From Hyphomicrobiales bacterium (GTDB lineage Bacteria; Pseudomonadota; Alphaproteobacteria; Rhizobiales; Beijerinckiaceae): a stretch of 64,000 bases of DNA. Both the position numbers and the translations under genes were made by a program. The DNA is taken from the NCBI GenBank assembly GCA_027483895.1, contig JAIXTP010000034.1, positions 1 to 64,000 of the forward strand, given 5' to 3'. Below the pieces are notes generated by a model. That model saw nothing but the letters and a program-made list of their open reading frames with translations, searched no databases and was not told the DNA's origin. Below are positions 8,922 to 17,721 of this stretch, piece by piece; positions within the stretch are counted from its first letter, which is position 1, and each line of letters starts with the position of its first letter.

Positions 8922-9815
8922 ATGCCAAGAACGTTCGAGGTTTCCCGAACTACTACGATGACGCTGCGCCGAATTGGCCACTCCGTCCGTATTCTCCTTG
9001 GCCATCCTTTGCCGTTTGCCGAGGAGCAATCGGCCATATCTGATCAGAAATTGAATCGACTAACCAGTCGCCCGTTGAACTCTGCCTTCGCCTGCCCGGC
9101 TTGCGGGGAGGCAGTCACGATCGTTCCTCATGCCTTGCGATCTGGCCAGAATGGTCGCACTTACGACCTGTGGTCCTGCCTCGCCTGCACCGCAGTGATC
9201 AATGCGACTGATCTGTGCGCTGTCGGCCAGCCGGTCACGACAGTGCAGTCGGAATCCGCGGCGAACTTCTACCGACCGACCCCAGAGGTGATCAAAGCGC
9301 TGCCGAATGAAGTCGCGCAGAACCGAAATCTTATCCAGTTCCTGCTGGAGCATTGCCCGGATCTTGGCCGCTCGGCCTTGCTCGATTTCGGCGCTGGCCG
9401 TGGATGCTTGGCAGCGGCGGCTACCGAGGTCTTCGATCTTGCTCTGGCGAGCGAACTCGACCTGACCATGCTGAATGAATTCCTGCCACATTTACCGAAC
9501 AACGAACGTATCCGGCTGGTGTCGGACCCGCGGATGCTGCCGCCGCTCGATGCGATCGCGGCCTTTCATGTCCTTGAGCACCTGCCGGATGTGAAGCGGG
9601 TGCTCGGCCCGGTGGTCGCCGCACTGCAGCCGGGCGGAGCCCTTTTTTTTCAGGTGCCACTGCTGCGCAGCGACTATCTTTTGAATACACATTACACTTT
9701 TTTCAGCGAGGCCTCTGCCAGGGCGGCATGTTCGCGGCTTGGCCTCGACGTGGTCGGCGTGTGGTACGATCAAGCACTCGACTTTTTGACCTGCATCGCG
9801 CGGCGTCCCCGGTAA
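8922..9815 (+). CDS. Zinc-ribbon class I SAM methyltransferase
   Basis: The 297-residue protein begins with a basic segment, then a zinc-ribbon-like Cys pair set (CPAC near residue 60, CLAC near 85). A SAM-binding domain follows with DFGAGRGC and FHVLEHLPD, both typical of class I methyltransferases of glycan clusters. It is the last island gene, 21 bp after the giant protein, and likely methylates a sugar or the chain end. The ATG at 8922 is chosen because GGAGGAGG (8903-8910) lies just upstream. This gene is less GC-rich than the Tad and housekeeping genes further on, in keeping with transferred DNA. The substrate is unknown. Confidence 0.75.
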   Translation: MPRTFEVSRTTTMTLRRIGHSVRILLGHPLPFAEEQSAISDQKLNRLTSRPLNSAFACPACGEAVTIVPHALRSGQNGRTYDLWSCLACTAVINATDLCAVGQPVTTVQSESAANFYRPTPEVIKALPNEVAQNRNLIQFLLEHCPDLGRSALLDFGAGRGCLAAAATEVFDLALASELDLTMLNEFLPHLPNNERIRLVSDPRMLPPLDAIAAFHVLEHLPDVKRVLGPVVAALQPGGALFFQVPLLRSDYLLNTHYTFFSEASARAACSRLGLDVVGVWYDQALDFLTCIARRPR

Positions 9816-10411
9816 CATGATAGCCGTTTAACTGTTGGACGCATGTTCTAGCGGGACCGGAGGTGGCTTAATGCAGACAGCGTACAGCCACTACGATGCT
9901 GCGCGTCTTCAGGACGGCACCAAGCGGAATAGGGGCCTATAGCCAATACATCGATGTCTCCCTCCGATGGCGAGTGGTGCGACCATGATCGGTTTACCAA
10001 CGCGCTTCCGGCGCGCGAGGGCGGTTGCAGTTTCTCGGTCTCTGCGATGAGCTGCGGCTCCACGGCCCTCATCAGCGCCGTCTTTGCGGAGGAGGCAAAT
10101 GACGCCGCCGGCGACCATCGCGCGACGATCGGACGTCCCTCCTCCGGCTCGGGAGACTTTTCCGGAGCCCGCGCTTCCTTGGCCGTTTTCTCCGGTTCGG
10201 AAAAGCGATCAGCCGGATCGGCGCGACAATCCGGCTGAACCGGCTTGCCCGCCGCCCCGATCTCACCGAGCCGCCCCCGGGGAGCCGGCCACATCTACGC
10301 AGATCATCAACGCCGAAGTGCGCCGCTCCAGCGTCCCCGCGTATCCGATACCCGCCGAGGAGTCCGAAACCCTCGGGAGGAAAGCAAAAACGGCCTCGCG
10401 CGGCGAACGCA
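9816..10411. other. Gap without a supported gene, island right flank
   Basis: These 596 bases separate the last island gene from the stop codon of the intact msbA-type gene. Open frames exist on both strands, but their compositions (Arg/Pro-rich) and lack of recognisable motifs or ribosome binding sites argue that they are chance frames. The stretch may be decayed DNA left from insertion or replacement of the island. No terminator could be assigned. Confidence 0.5.
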
Positions 10412-12175
10412 TCATTCACTTCCTGCGAACTGCAGCTGGTGCAGCCGCGCATAGACGCCGCCCTTGCGGACCAGTGCGTCATGCGTGCCAGTCTCCGCAA
10501 CCCGGCCCTGATCCATGACGTAGATCCGGTCGGCCGAGGCCACCGTCGCGAGGCGGTGGGCGATGATGAGCGTGGTGCGGCCCTTCATTAATTCTTTCAG
10601 GGCTTCCTGGATCGCCGCGTCCGATTCCGCGTCGAGCGCCGAGGTCGGCTCGTCGAGCAGGAGGATCGGCGCGTTTTTGAGGAAGGCGCGCGCGATCGAA
10701 ATGCGTTGGCGCTGGCCGCCCGAAAGCTGGCCGCCGAATTCGCCCACATTGGTCGCATAGCCGTTCGGCAGCTTCAGGATGAAGTCATGCGCGGAGGCGG
10801 CCTTCGCGGCGGCGATCATCTCGTCTTCGGTCGCGCCGGGGCGGCCGCGCAGGATGTTCTCGGCGATCGTGCCGTCGAACAGGAAGACGTCTTGGCTCAC
10901 GAGCGCGACATGGTCGTAGAGCGTATCGGCGATGACGCCGGAGAGATCCGTGCCGTCGATCTCGACGCGACCCTGCTGGGGCGTCCAGAACCGCATCACG
11001 AGGTTGAAGACCGTGGATTTGCCGCTGCCCGAAAGGCCGACAAGGGCCGTGGTGCGGCCCGCCTCGGCCGTGAGGTCGATGTCCTGCAGCACCGGCGCTT
11101 CGGGGTCGTAGCCGAAGGTGACGCCGGCGAAGCGGATCTCGCCCTGCGGCACGTCCAACGGAACGGCGTCGGGACGGTCCTTCACCGCAGGCTCCGCATC
11201 CATGAGATCGTAGAGCATCCGGACGCCGACGGCGGAGGCGGCCAGCGAGAGATGGAGGCGCGCGAGCCGGCGCGCCGGGTCCGTCGCCATCAGCAGCGCC
11301 GTGATGAAGGCGAAGAATTCGCCCGGCGTCGCGCCGGTATAGATGACGCGCCAGCCGCCGTAGAACACGACGCTGGCCACGGCGATGCCGCCGAGCGCGT
11401 CGATCAGCGGGTTGGTCGCGGCCTGCGCCTTCACCATGCGGTTCGAAAGGCGTTCGACCGCTGAAACGGATTCGTCCATCCGCGTCCGCATCGCGTCTTC
11501 GAGGCGGAAGGCCTTGATGATGCGGATGCCGTGGATCGTCTCCTGCATCGTCGCGATGATGGAGGCGAGCGAGCGGACCTCGCTGGTGAAGAGCTTGCGG
11601 ACCTGCTTCAGCAACCGCCCCACCACGACGAAAAGCAGCGGCATGCCGATGAGCGCGATCCCGGTGAGCAGCGGATCCTGCGTGATCATGACGACGAGCA
11701 GGCTCAGCACCGTGAAGAGATCGCGGCCGAGAGAGGTCGCCAGCAGGTTGAGGGCGCTGCTGGCGGCCTGCGCGTTCTGGGTGAGGCGCGTGATGAGATC
11801 GGACGACGCGTTGCGCTGGAAGAAGGCGAGGTCCTGCCGGATGATCCGGTCGAAGATCCTGCGCTGCATCATGGCGACGATGTTGTTGCCGATGCGCGAG
11901 AGCAGCACCTCCTGTCCGTAGGAGGCGACGCCCTTGAGCGTGTAGATCGCCACGACCGAACCGCAGATCACCCACATGTACCAAGGGTCGCGGTCGACGA
12001 AGACCTTGTTGATGAGATCCTTCATCAGCCATGCGCTGAGGCCCGTGGTGCCCGCCACGATCGCCATCAGCGCCATGGCCAGCGCGTATTGCGGGGCGAA
12101 GCGCCGGAAGTTCTCGGAGACGAGACGCTTCAGGACGGGGAAGTCGTCGGACTTGAAGATGCGGCCGAGGGACAT
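10412..12175 (-). CDS. msbA: MsbA-type lipid/oligosaccharide ABC exporter
   Basis: The 587-residue half-transporter has an N-terminal membrane domain of six helices (about residues 20-310) and a C-terminal ATPase domain with Walker A GLSGSGKST, signature LSGGQ, Walker B ILLLDEPTSALD and the switch histidine in IIAHR. MsbA-family dimers flip lipid A-core or lipid-linked glycans across the inner membrane. It reads toward the island, away from the downstream glycosyltransferase gene. The start MSLGRIFKSDDF at 12175 is preferred over an in-frame upstream start because it fits the family N terminus. Its last 70 codons are duplicated at 348-557. Which lipid it moves is inferred from the glycan neighbours. 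Confidence 0.88.
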   Translation of the reverse strand: MSLGRIFKSDDFPVLKRLVSENFRRFAPQYALAMALMAIVAGTTGLSAWLMKDLINKVFVDRDPWYMWVICGSVVAIYTLKGVASYGQEVLLSRIGNNIVAMMQRRIFDRIIRQDLAFFQRNASSDLITRLTQNAQAASSALNLLATSLGRDLFTVLSLLVVMITQDPLLTGIALIGMPLLFVVVGRLLKQVRKLFTSEVRSLASIIATMQETIHGIRIIKAFRLEDAMRTRMDESVSAVERLSNRMVKAQAATNPLIDALGGIAVASVVFYGGWRVIYTGATPGEFFAFITALLMATDPARRLARLHLSLAASAVGVRMLYDLMDAEPAVKDRPDAVPLDVPQGEIRFAGVTFGYDPEAPVLQDIDLTAEAGRTTALVGLSGSGKSTVFNLVMRFWTPQQGRVEIDGTDLSGVIADTLYDHVALVSQDVFLFDGTIAENILRGRPGATEDEMIAAAKAASAHDFILKLPNGYATNVGEFGGQLSGGQRQRISIARAFLKNAPILLLDEPTSALDAESDAAIQEALKELMKGRTTLIIAHRLATVASADRIYVMDQGRVAETGTHDALVRKGGVYARLHQLQFAGSE

Positions 12176-12318
12176 GGGCGTTCCGGTTGCGCGGGTTCCG
12201 CGCGTTCTACATGGGAAACGAGTTCTTGGCAGCACCGAAGCGCGGCGGGGCGAACGGAGTGAACCTTCGAGCTGCTGCGACGTTCATGCTTGAGTGATTC
12301 CCGCGCAACGGAGCGACG

Positions 12319-13536
12319 ATGGCGGACGGGCCCGGTGCCGTCATTCTGCATTGGCCGCATGAATTCGGGGCGGTCGAGGGCCCGGCGGCCGCGCTCGCCG
12401 GGGCGATGGCAGCTCTCGGCGTGAAGGTATCGCTGCTGAATGCGGGCTCGAAGGCGGCGCTGCTGGCGGCCACGCCGCGGGCGGCCGAGTACGATCTCGC
12501 CGTCTGCGTGGGTACGCCTCCGCTGCGGCGGCGGATTCTGGGAGTGCCCATCCATCGCATCTTCGGGAAACGCTTCCTCGTCTGGGTGCTCGACCCGATC
12601 ATCCATGACCTCAATCGGGTGCCGGCCTTCAGGGCGTTCTGCACGGCGGCGCGCGGCTCCTCGCGGCTCGGGCTGCTGATGCCCGACGAAAGCTATGCGG
12701 CGCCCGCCCGGGAGTTGGTCGGCGACAGCGCCGTGACGTTCTTCCCGTTCGGCGGGTTCTTCGAGGCCCCGGCCCCGGACGAGAGCCTGCGCGAGGCGCG
12801 GATCGCCGTGTTCGGGACCATCGGGTCGGAACTGGCGCGGGCGGAGGAGGAGACGCTGGAGGCCGTGATCGCGGACCGCGATCCGCTCGGCCTTTCGGCG
12901 CAACGGCGGCGGGATCTCGCCGACGCCGTGCAGGCGCCGGATGCTCCCGCCAATGTCGCGACCGTTCTCGCGGAACGGCTCGGGGCGGCCCCGGTCCGAA
13001 TGCTCGACCCCGACATGCTGCCGTTGGTCACGGCCGTCGACGCCTTCGAGAAGCGGCGTAGACGGATCGCCGCGATCCGGTCCCTCGGGGACCTTCCCGT
13101 CGATTTCTACGGCAAGGGATGGGAGCGATGGTTTCCCGCGAGCGCCGCGCGCCGGATGCGCGGTACCTTGCCGTTTTCCGCCATCGGCGCGCGGATGCAG
13201 CGCTATGCGGCCGTCCTGAATTTCGACCCCAATTGGGACGGCGGGCTGCACGACCGCGTCTATACCGCGCTCGGCAACGGCTGCCGCGTGCTGACCAATG
13301 CGGGCACGGCCTTGGCGGGCCTCGAACTCTCGACGGTGTTCGGCAATGCCGCGGTCCTGCATGCCTACAGGCCGAATGCGCCCGCACTTCACGATCCGGC
13401 AGCCGCGATGCTCGGCGCACCGCCGCTCGCGCCTGCCGCCTGTCTGCGCTTTCGGGCGCTCAATTCATGGTTCGCAAGGGCCGACGCGTTTCTCTCGCGG
13501 CCGGACATGCGGGCCGCCTTCTCGCCGAAGGCGTAG
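12319..13536 (+). CDS. Glycosyltransferase-like protein (GT-B, CgeB-like C terminus)
   Basis: The 405-residue protein has no signal peptide. Its C-terminal third contains VLNFDPNWDGGLHDRVYTAL near residues 298-317, then GNGCRVLTN. This is the acceptor/donor-site pattern of the Glyco_trans_1_2 (CgeB-like) group of family 1 glycosyltransferases. The N-terminal half is poorly conserved. A GGAG site lies seven bases before the ATG. It is divergent from msbA and about 80 bp ahead of a galactofuranosyltransferase-like gene, so it most likely builds part of the same surface glycan. Donor and acceptor are unknown. Confidence 0.6.
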   Translation: MADGPGAVILHWPHEFGAVEGPAAALAGAMAALGVKVSLLNAGSKAALLAATPRAAEYDLAVCVGTPPLRRRILGVPIHRIFGKRFLVWVLDPIIHDLNRVPAFRAFCTAARGSSRLGLLMPDESYAAPARELVGDSAVTFFPFGGFFEAPAPDESLREARIAVFGTIGSELARAEEETLEAVIADRDPLGLSAQRRRDLADAVQAPDAPANVATVLAERLGAAPVRMLDPDMLPLVTAVDAFEKRRRRIAAIRSLGDLPVDFYGKGWERWFPASAARRMRGTLPFSAIGARMQRYAAVLNFDPNWDGGLHDRVYTALGNGCRVLTNAGTALAGLELSTVFGNAAVLHAYRPNAPALHDPAAAMLGAPPLAPAACLRFRALNSWFARADAFLSRPDMRAAFSPKA

Positions 13537-13575
13537 CCTGCGCCTCGTTCCGGACCCATTCGGTTCTTACCTATT

Positions 13576-13594
13576 CCGTTACGTAAGGTATGCT
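13576..13594 (+). promoter_or_regulatory. Conserved TTACGTA motif before the GlfT2-like gene
   Basis: The sequence CCGTTACGTAAGGTATGCT lies 26 bp before the ATG at 13621. A 19-base sequence matching it at 16 positions occurs at 16331-16349 before the Flp pilin gene. The core contains the palindrome TTACGTAA. It could be a regulator site or an unusual promoter shared by a glycosyltransferase gene and the pilus locus. The binding protein is unknown. Confidence 0.45.
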
Positions 13595-13620
13595 GCTTCC
13601 ATGATCCGACCGGAGCCTTC

Positions 13621-15465
13621 ATGAACGTGATGACGATGCCGACCGCCGATACCGGAGCGATGCCTCGGGCGGAGAGGCCGGCCCCTGTCCCGAACGTGCT
13701 GCATACGCTCCAGACGATCCTTCTGCCGACGCCCGGACGTGCCGACCGGACGGTGCTTTATGCGCGCTGGGCCCATGGGGCGGCGGTGACGTCGGCGGCC
13801 GACGGGTTCCCGCTTCCGCGCGGCGTGCCGATCGACTTCCGGACCTTCTTCAACGCCTTCAGCGCCGCCAAATGGGCGGATACGACCGGGCTCGAGCGCG
13901 TGGCGCTGGAACTGACGGGGCGCGGGACGGCGGATCTCCTGATCTGCGGCTTTTCGGAAACGGGCGCGGGGCGGCCGCTGGTCGGCGTCCGGATCGCATT
14001 GTCGGGCGAGGGCGTGCGGATCGACCTGCCGGGGCTGAAGGATTCGGGATGCGCGCTTCTCGCCTTTACGCTGACCGGGACGGACGACGATGCGGTGCTG
14101 ACGGGCGGGCGATGGGTGACGGACGAGCCGCCGCGACGCCCCGTCCGGATCGCGGCGGTGATGACCACATTTCGGCGCGAGGCGCAGGCCGAGGCGGCCT
14201 TGGAGCGGTTCCGGCGAGAGGTGATCCCGGCCTCCGGCGGCACCGTGCGGCTGATCGTGGTCGACAACGGACGGAGCCTGCCGCCGCTCGACGAGGACGG
14301 CGTCGTCGTGATCCCGAACGACAATCTGGGCGGGGCGGGCGGCTTCGCGCGGGGCCTCATCGAGGCGACGGACCGCGGGTGGGCGACGCATGCGCTGTTC
14401 ATGGATGACGATGCCGCCTGCGAGACCGAAAGCGTCCTGCGCGGGGCCGCGCTTGCGGCGCGGTTGAAGGACGAAAGGAGCGCGATCTCGGGCGCGATGC
14501 TCTTGGAAGAGCGGCCTTGGGTGCAGCATGAAAAGGGCGCGCGGATCGGGCTGGGGCGCGAGGACACGCGGTTGTGGCATACGCTGGGGACCGGTGCCGA
14601 TTTCTCGGATCCTGCGCAGATCTGTGCCGCAGACCGCCCGGACGGCGCCAATTACGGGGCCTTCTGGTTTCATCTTTTTCCGATCGCGGCCGTGCGCAAC
14701 CTGCCGTTTCCCTTCTTCGTACGCGGCGACGACATCGATTTTTCGCTCTCCAACGAATTCCGGATCGTGACGCTGAACGGCATCGCGACCTGGGCGCCGG
14801 CCTTCGTGACGAAGCAGACGGCGACGACCGAATATCTGTCGTGGCGGGCGACGTTGGCCCTCTTCTTCACCCATGGCAGCCGGCGCATGGCGCTGAAGGC
14901 GCTCGCGAAATGCCGCAAGACGGCGATCCGGGCGGGCTTCCGCTTCGATTACGCCGCCATGCATGCGATCGCGGCGGCGATGGACGACGTGGGGAAGGGG
15001 CCGATCCATTTCATGGACCACCCTTCGCCGCTCGCGCGGCTTGCGGAGATCCGCGCGGCGACGAGCGTGCCGGAGCAGGGCTTCGACATCCCGCAGGTGC
15101 GCCCGCTGGCGAATCCGCGGCGCACGGCGTGGCGGCGCGCGCTGGTGCTTCTGACGGCGGGCGGCCATCTCCTGCCGAAGTCCCGGCGCGACCCGTTCGT
15201 CCGTCATGTGCGGGATGCGTGGGGCGTTCACCCGGTGCAGACGGTGACGGCCGAGCGCTTGCTGTTCGGAGAAGGGCTGGAGACCCGCCTTCATGTCCGC
15301 GACGGCGCGGCGATGCTGGCGGGGCTGCGGCGCGTCGTTTCAGCCTATCTGAGGCTCCGCTTCGCGTTCAGGCATGTCCGCGACGATTGGCAGGCGCATC
15401 GCGGCTGGCCGCGCTCCACGGGCTACTGGCGGCGGGCGTTGGGGATGGATCCGTCCGACGCGTGA
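13621..15465 (+). CDS. GlfT2-like galactofuranosyltransferase (GT2)
   Basis: The 614-residue protein has the GlfT2 layout: an N-terminal beta-rich domain (about residues 25-170), a GT-A catalytic core (170-400) and a helical C-terminal domain. The core contains the metal-binding FMDDDAAC near residues 260-266 and a second acidic motif FFVRGDDIDFS near 363-373, which supplies the catalytic Asp. Such enzymes polymerise galactofuranose from UDP-Galf on a lipid-linked acceptor at the cytoplasmic face. No UDP-galactopyranose mutase gene lies in the window, so the donor would be made elsewhere or differ. The position downstream of msbA and another glycosyltransferase supports a role in surface polysaccharide. 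Confidence 0.75.
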   Translation: MNVMTMPTADTGAMPRAERPAPVPNVLHTLQTILLPTPGRADRTVLYARWAHGAAVTSAADGFPLPRGVPIDFRTFFNAFSAAKWADTTGLERVALELTGRGTADLLICGFSETGAGRPLVGVRIALSGEGVRIDLPGLKDSGCALLAFTLTGTDDDAVLTGGRWVTDEPPRRPVRIAAVMTTFRREAQAEAALERFRREVIPASGGTVRLIVVDNGRSLPPLDEDGVVVIPNDNLGGAGGFARGLIEATDRGWATHALFMDDDAACETESVLRGAALAARLKDERSAISGAMLLEERPWVQHEKGARIGLGREDTRLWHTLGTGADFSDPAQICAADRPDGANYGAFWFHLFPIAAVRNLPFPFFVRGDDIDFSLSNEFRIVTLNGIATWAPAFVTKQTATTEYLSWRATLALFFTHGSRRMALKALAKCRKTAIRAGFRFDYAAMHAIAAAMDDVGKGPIHFMDHPSPLARLAEIRAATSVPEQGFDIPQVRPLANPRRTAWRRALVLLTAGGHLLPKSRRDPFVRHVRDAWGVHPVQTVTAERLLFGEGLETRLHVRDGAAMLAGLRRVVSAYLRLRFAFRHVRDDWQAHRGWPRSTGYWRRALGMDPSDA

Positions 15466-15497
15466 GAAGGCCGCTCGCACCTCAGGGCGAGGCGCGT

Positions 15498-15893
15498 TCA
15501 GCGGCTGTAATCGTCCTCGAGCCGCACGATGTCGGCTTCGTCGCAGATCGTGCCCCGCTGCAGTTCGAGGATGACGAGGAGTTCGGTCCCGTCGTTTTCG
15601 AGGCGGTGGTGAACCATGCGCGGGATCTGCACATGCGCGCCGGGCGAGATCATGCGCCAATCGGCGCCGACGAAGACCCGTCCCGTTCCCGAGATCACCG
15701 ACCATTCCTCGAGGCGGTGGTGATGATACTGCAGCGAAAGCCGATGTCCGGGCAGGACCTCGATCCTCTTGATGCAATAGCCCGTGCCGGAATCGAGCAC
15801 CGTCCAGCGGCCCCACGGCCGTTCGCCGACTTCGGCGACCGTGTATCCGAGCTCTTTCGAAAGCGGGGCGGCTGAGGACATTCGCTGGATCAT
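15498..15893 (-). CDS. Stand-alone cupin, type II phosphomannose isomerase domain
   Basis: This 131-residue single-domain cupin (or 127 from the alternative ATG at 15881) matches the C-terminal domain of bifunctional ManC/AlgA proteins: ERPWGRWTVLD near the start, a metal-binding cupin segment (SLQYHHHRLEEWSVISGTG) and a second His in VHHRLEN. This domain interconverts fructose 6-phosphate and mannose 6-phosphate. The partner nucleotidyltransferase domain is not attached; a separate mannose-1-phosphate guanylyltransferase gene lies at 27318. The gene converges on the GlfT2-like gene with 32 bp between stops. A regulatory or other sugar-phosphate role cannot be excluded. Confidence 0.72.
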   Translation of the reverse strand: MIQRMSSAAPLSKELGYTVAEVGERPWGRWTVLDSGTGYCIKRIEVLPGHRLSLQYHHHRLEEWSVISGTGRVFVGADWRMISPGAHVQIPRMVHHRLENDGTELLVILELQRGTICDEADIVRLEDDYSR

Positions 15894-16426
15894 CCGGTTC
15901 GGTTCGTCGGGATTTATACATCCATCGCGAAGAGACGACAGCCTGTCCGAAGCGACAGGGTAAAGATCACCGAAGAGCATGATCGACCGGTGCAATGCGA
16001 CCGGAGGGCGAAGTCGCCGTCCGCCGCCCGCGAAGCGTCCGCGGCTTCCCCGCGACCCGGCCGATCGGGCGAGGCGACGGGTGCGGGCTCGGGGCGGTTC
16101 CGGCCCCATCCGCACGGGCCCTCGCCGCGAGACGTAGCCTTTTACGCAAATTTGATGAACGGGACCTCGCTCCGGATCCGGAGTCGAGCATAAGTCGCTG
16201 AAATCAATGCTGTAAATCAAGCGTTCCGCCGACAGGGCGCTGCTCGGGAAAAGCCCCTGACGGGCTCGGGAAGCCGTAGCACATGACGTAACGTGAACTT
16301 TGCCGTTGACTTCAACTCGCCGCAGAGCTTCCGTTACGTACGGTAGCCTGAAGTTGCGGAAACGACATGATGTCCGTTGCGGAAGGTTGCGTGGTCGACT
16401 TCATCACCGAGTGAAAGGTAGGCGTA
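15894..16426. promoter_or_regulatory. Control region upstream of the Tad pilus locus
   Basis: This 533-bp gap separates the divergent cupin and Flp pilin genes; no gene is convincing. The pilin side is AT-richer and contains CGTTACGT in both orientations: ACGTAACG at 16286-16293 and CCGTTACGTACGGTAGCCT at 16331-16349, about 40 bp apart. A TTGACT box is at 16306-16311, but a matching -10 at normal spacing is not evident. The paired sites look like an operator for the pilin promoter. AGG at 16417-16419 may serve as ribosome binding site for the ATG at 16427. Confidence 0.5.
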
Positions 16427-16603
16427 ATGCGTAAGTTCATCATCGAGCGTCTGAAGAAGGACGAAGAAGGCGCGGCTCTCGTCGAGTATTCGCTGCTCAT
16501 CGGCATCATCACCGTCGCCGCCGTCGGCTCCATCATCCTCGTCGGTCCTTGGGTCGGCCGCCAGTGGGCCGCGCTCGTGACCGCGCTCGGCCTCGGCGCC
16601 TGA
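16427..16603 (+). CDS. Flp/Fap-type Tad pilin
   Basis: This 58-residue gene encodes a typical Flp prepilin: a short basic leader (MRKFIIERLKKDEEG), then AALVEYSLLIGIITVAAVG, the hydrophobic pilin helix with the conserved Glu-Tyr pair. Prepilin peptidase would cleave at the Gly before the hydrophobic stretch. The product is the major subunit of the tight-adherence pilus assembled by the genes that follow. It sits 106 bp before cpaB, with a strong hairpin between them, so pilin mRNA is probably more abundant than the rest of the operon. Confidence 0.92.
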   Translation: MRKFIIERLKKDEEGAALVEYSLLIGIITVAAVGSIILVGPWVGRQWAALVTALGLGA

Positions 16604-16644
16604 TCGCGACCCGCCCCGATCGAGGGGACGAGGGGAAGACGAGA

Positions 16645-16671
16645 CCGGCGCCCGTGCGGGACGGGCGCCGG
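16645..16671 (+). terminator. Hairpin between pilin and cpaB
   Basis: An 11-bp perfect stem (CCGGCGCCCGT / ACGGGCGCCGG) with a five-base loop GCGGG lies 41 bp after the pilin stop. There is no T run, so it is more likely a partial terminator or a 3' mRNA-stabilising hairpin that raises pilin expression over the assembly genes. Confidence 0.6.
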
Positions 16672-16709
16672 ATCTCCGGCGGAAGACGCCGAAAGACGAG
16701 GGGGACGGA

Positions 16710-17669
16710 ATGCGCATGACGACGATCGCGGCATTGGGAGCGGCCCTGACGCTCGGAGCGCTGGCCGTGGTGCTGACCCGGGGGCTCCTGCAGAGCGCCG
16801 GCGGCCCGCAGACCGCAAGCGGCACCATCGTGGTCGCGGCGCAGCCGCTGGCCTTCGGCGCCGTGCTCGGCCCCGACAATCTCACGGAGATCTCCTGGCC
16901 GTCCGACAGCATTCCCGAGGGCGCCTTCGCGACCCGGGCGGAACTGCTCGACGGCGGCCGGCGCGTGGCGCTCGCCCCGCTCCAGAAGAACGAACCGATC
17001 CTGATGTCGAAGGTGACCGGCCCCAACCAGCGGGCCTCCCTCTCGACGCTGATCGAGGACGGAATGCGCGCGGTGACCGTGCGCGTCGACGAAGTGCGCG
17101 GCGTGGCGGGCTTCGTGCTGCCCAACGACCGCGTGGACGTCGTGGTGACTCGGGGGGAGGGCGGTACCGGAGGCGGCCAGGCTTTCGCGGACGTGCTGCT
17201 GCAGAACGTCCGCGTGCTCGCGGTCGATCAGCAGGCCGGCGACAACCGCGACAAGCCGGCCGTCGCCCGGGCCGTCACCCTCGAACTCGCGATGGCGCAG
17301 GCGCAGAAGATCATCCTGGCGCAGGGCGTGGGGCGCCTCTCGCTGGTGCTCCGCCAGCCCGGCGAGGCGGAAGCGGCGGAGGTGCGCCGCGTGACGACGG
17401 CCGATCTCGGACTGACCGAGACGGTCGCCGCGCCCGAGGCGAAGGCGGATGCGCCGAGCGCGCCCGCGACCGTCGCCGACAATGTCGTGCCGTTCCGCCG
17501 CGACGCCGTGGTCGGCGTCGTCCGGGGCGGCGGCAAGCCCGAGCAATATGTGGTGCGGCCCGAAGGCGAGCGTCGCGGCGAAGTCGTGCCGCTGCCGGTC
17601 GCGCGGCCCGCCGCCAAGACTTCCGGACCGCAGGCGGCGCTCTCCGCCGGCCGGCCGGGCGAATTCTGA
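16710..17669 (+). CDS. cpaB: Tad pilus assembly protein CpaB/RcpC
   Basis: The 319-residue protein has an N-terminal membrane anchor (residues 6-25), then an SAF domain (about 40-110: VVAAQPLAFGAVLGPDNL) and the RcpC/CpaB domain (about 110-235, GMRAVTVRVDEVRGVAGFV, LPNDRVDVVVTR). It is a periplasmic, inner-membrane-anchored component that works with the secretin in the Tad pilus. The C-terminal 90 residues are low-complexity and of unknown role. GGGGGACGGA upstream provides the ribosome binding site. The cpaB-cpaC order is standard for the locus. Confidence 0.93.
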   Translation: MRMTTIAALGAALTLGALAVVLTRGLLQSAGGPQTASGTIVVAAQPLAFGAVLGPDNLTEISWPSDSIPEGAFATRAELLDGGRRVALAPLQKNEPILMSKVTGPNQRASLSTLIEDGMRAVTVRVDEVRGVAGFVLPNDRVDVVVTRGEGGTGGGQAFADVLLQNVRVLAVDQQAGDNRDKPAVARAVTLELAMAQAQKIILAQGVGRLSLVLRQPGEAEAAEVRRVTTADLGLTETVAAPEAKADAPSAPATVADNVVPFRRDAVVGVVRGGGKPEQYVVRPEGERRGEVVPLPVARPAAKTSGPQAALSAGRPGEF

Positions 17670-17721
17670 GGGCCGCGGACGTCCCCGCGCCCCGAGCCTC
17701 ATTCCTCACAGGTACGCAGCC

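Noticed and set aside
9848-10294. Open frames in both strands in the msbA/island gap
   Set aside because: Arg/Pro-rich composition, no recognisable motif, and no ribosome binding site.
15990-16193. Short open frames between the cupin and pilin genes
   Set aside because: No start signal or conserved motif; the region is better explained as regulatory.
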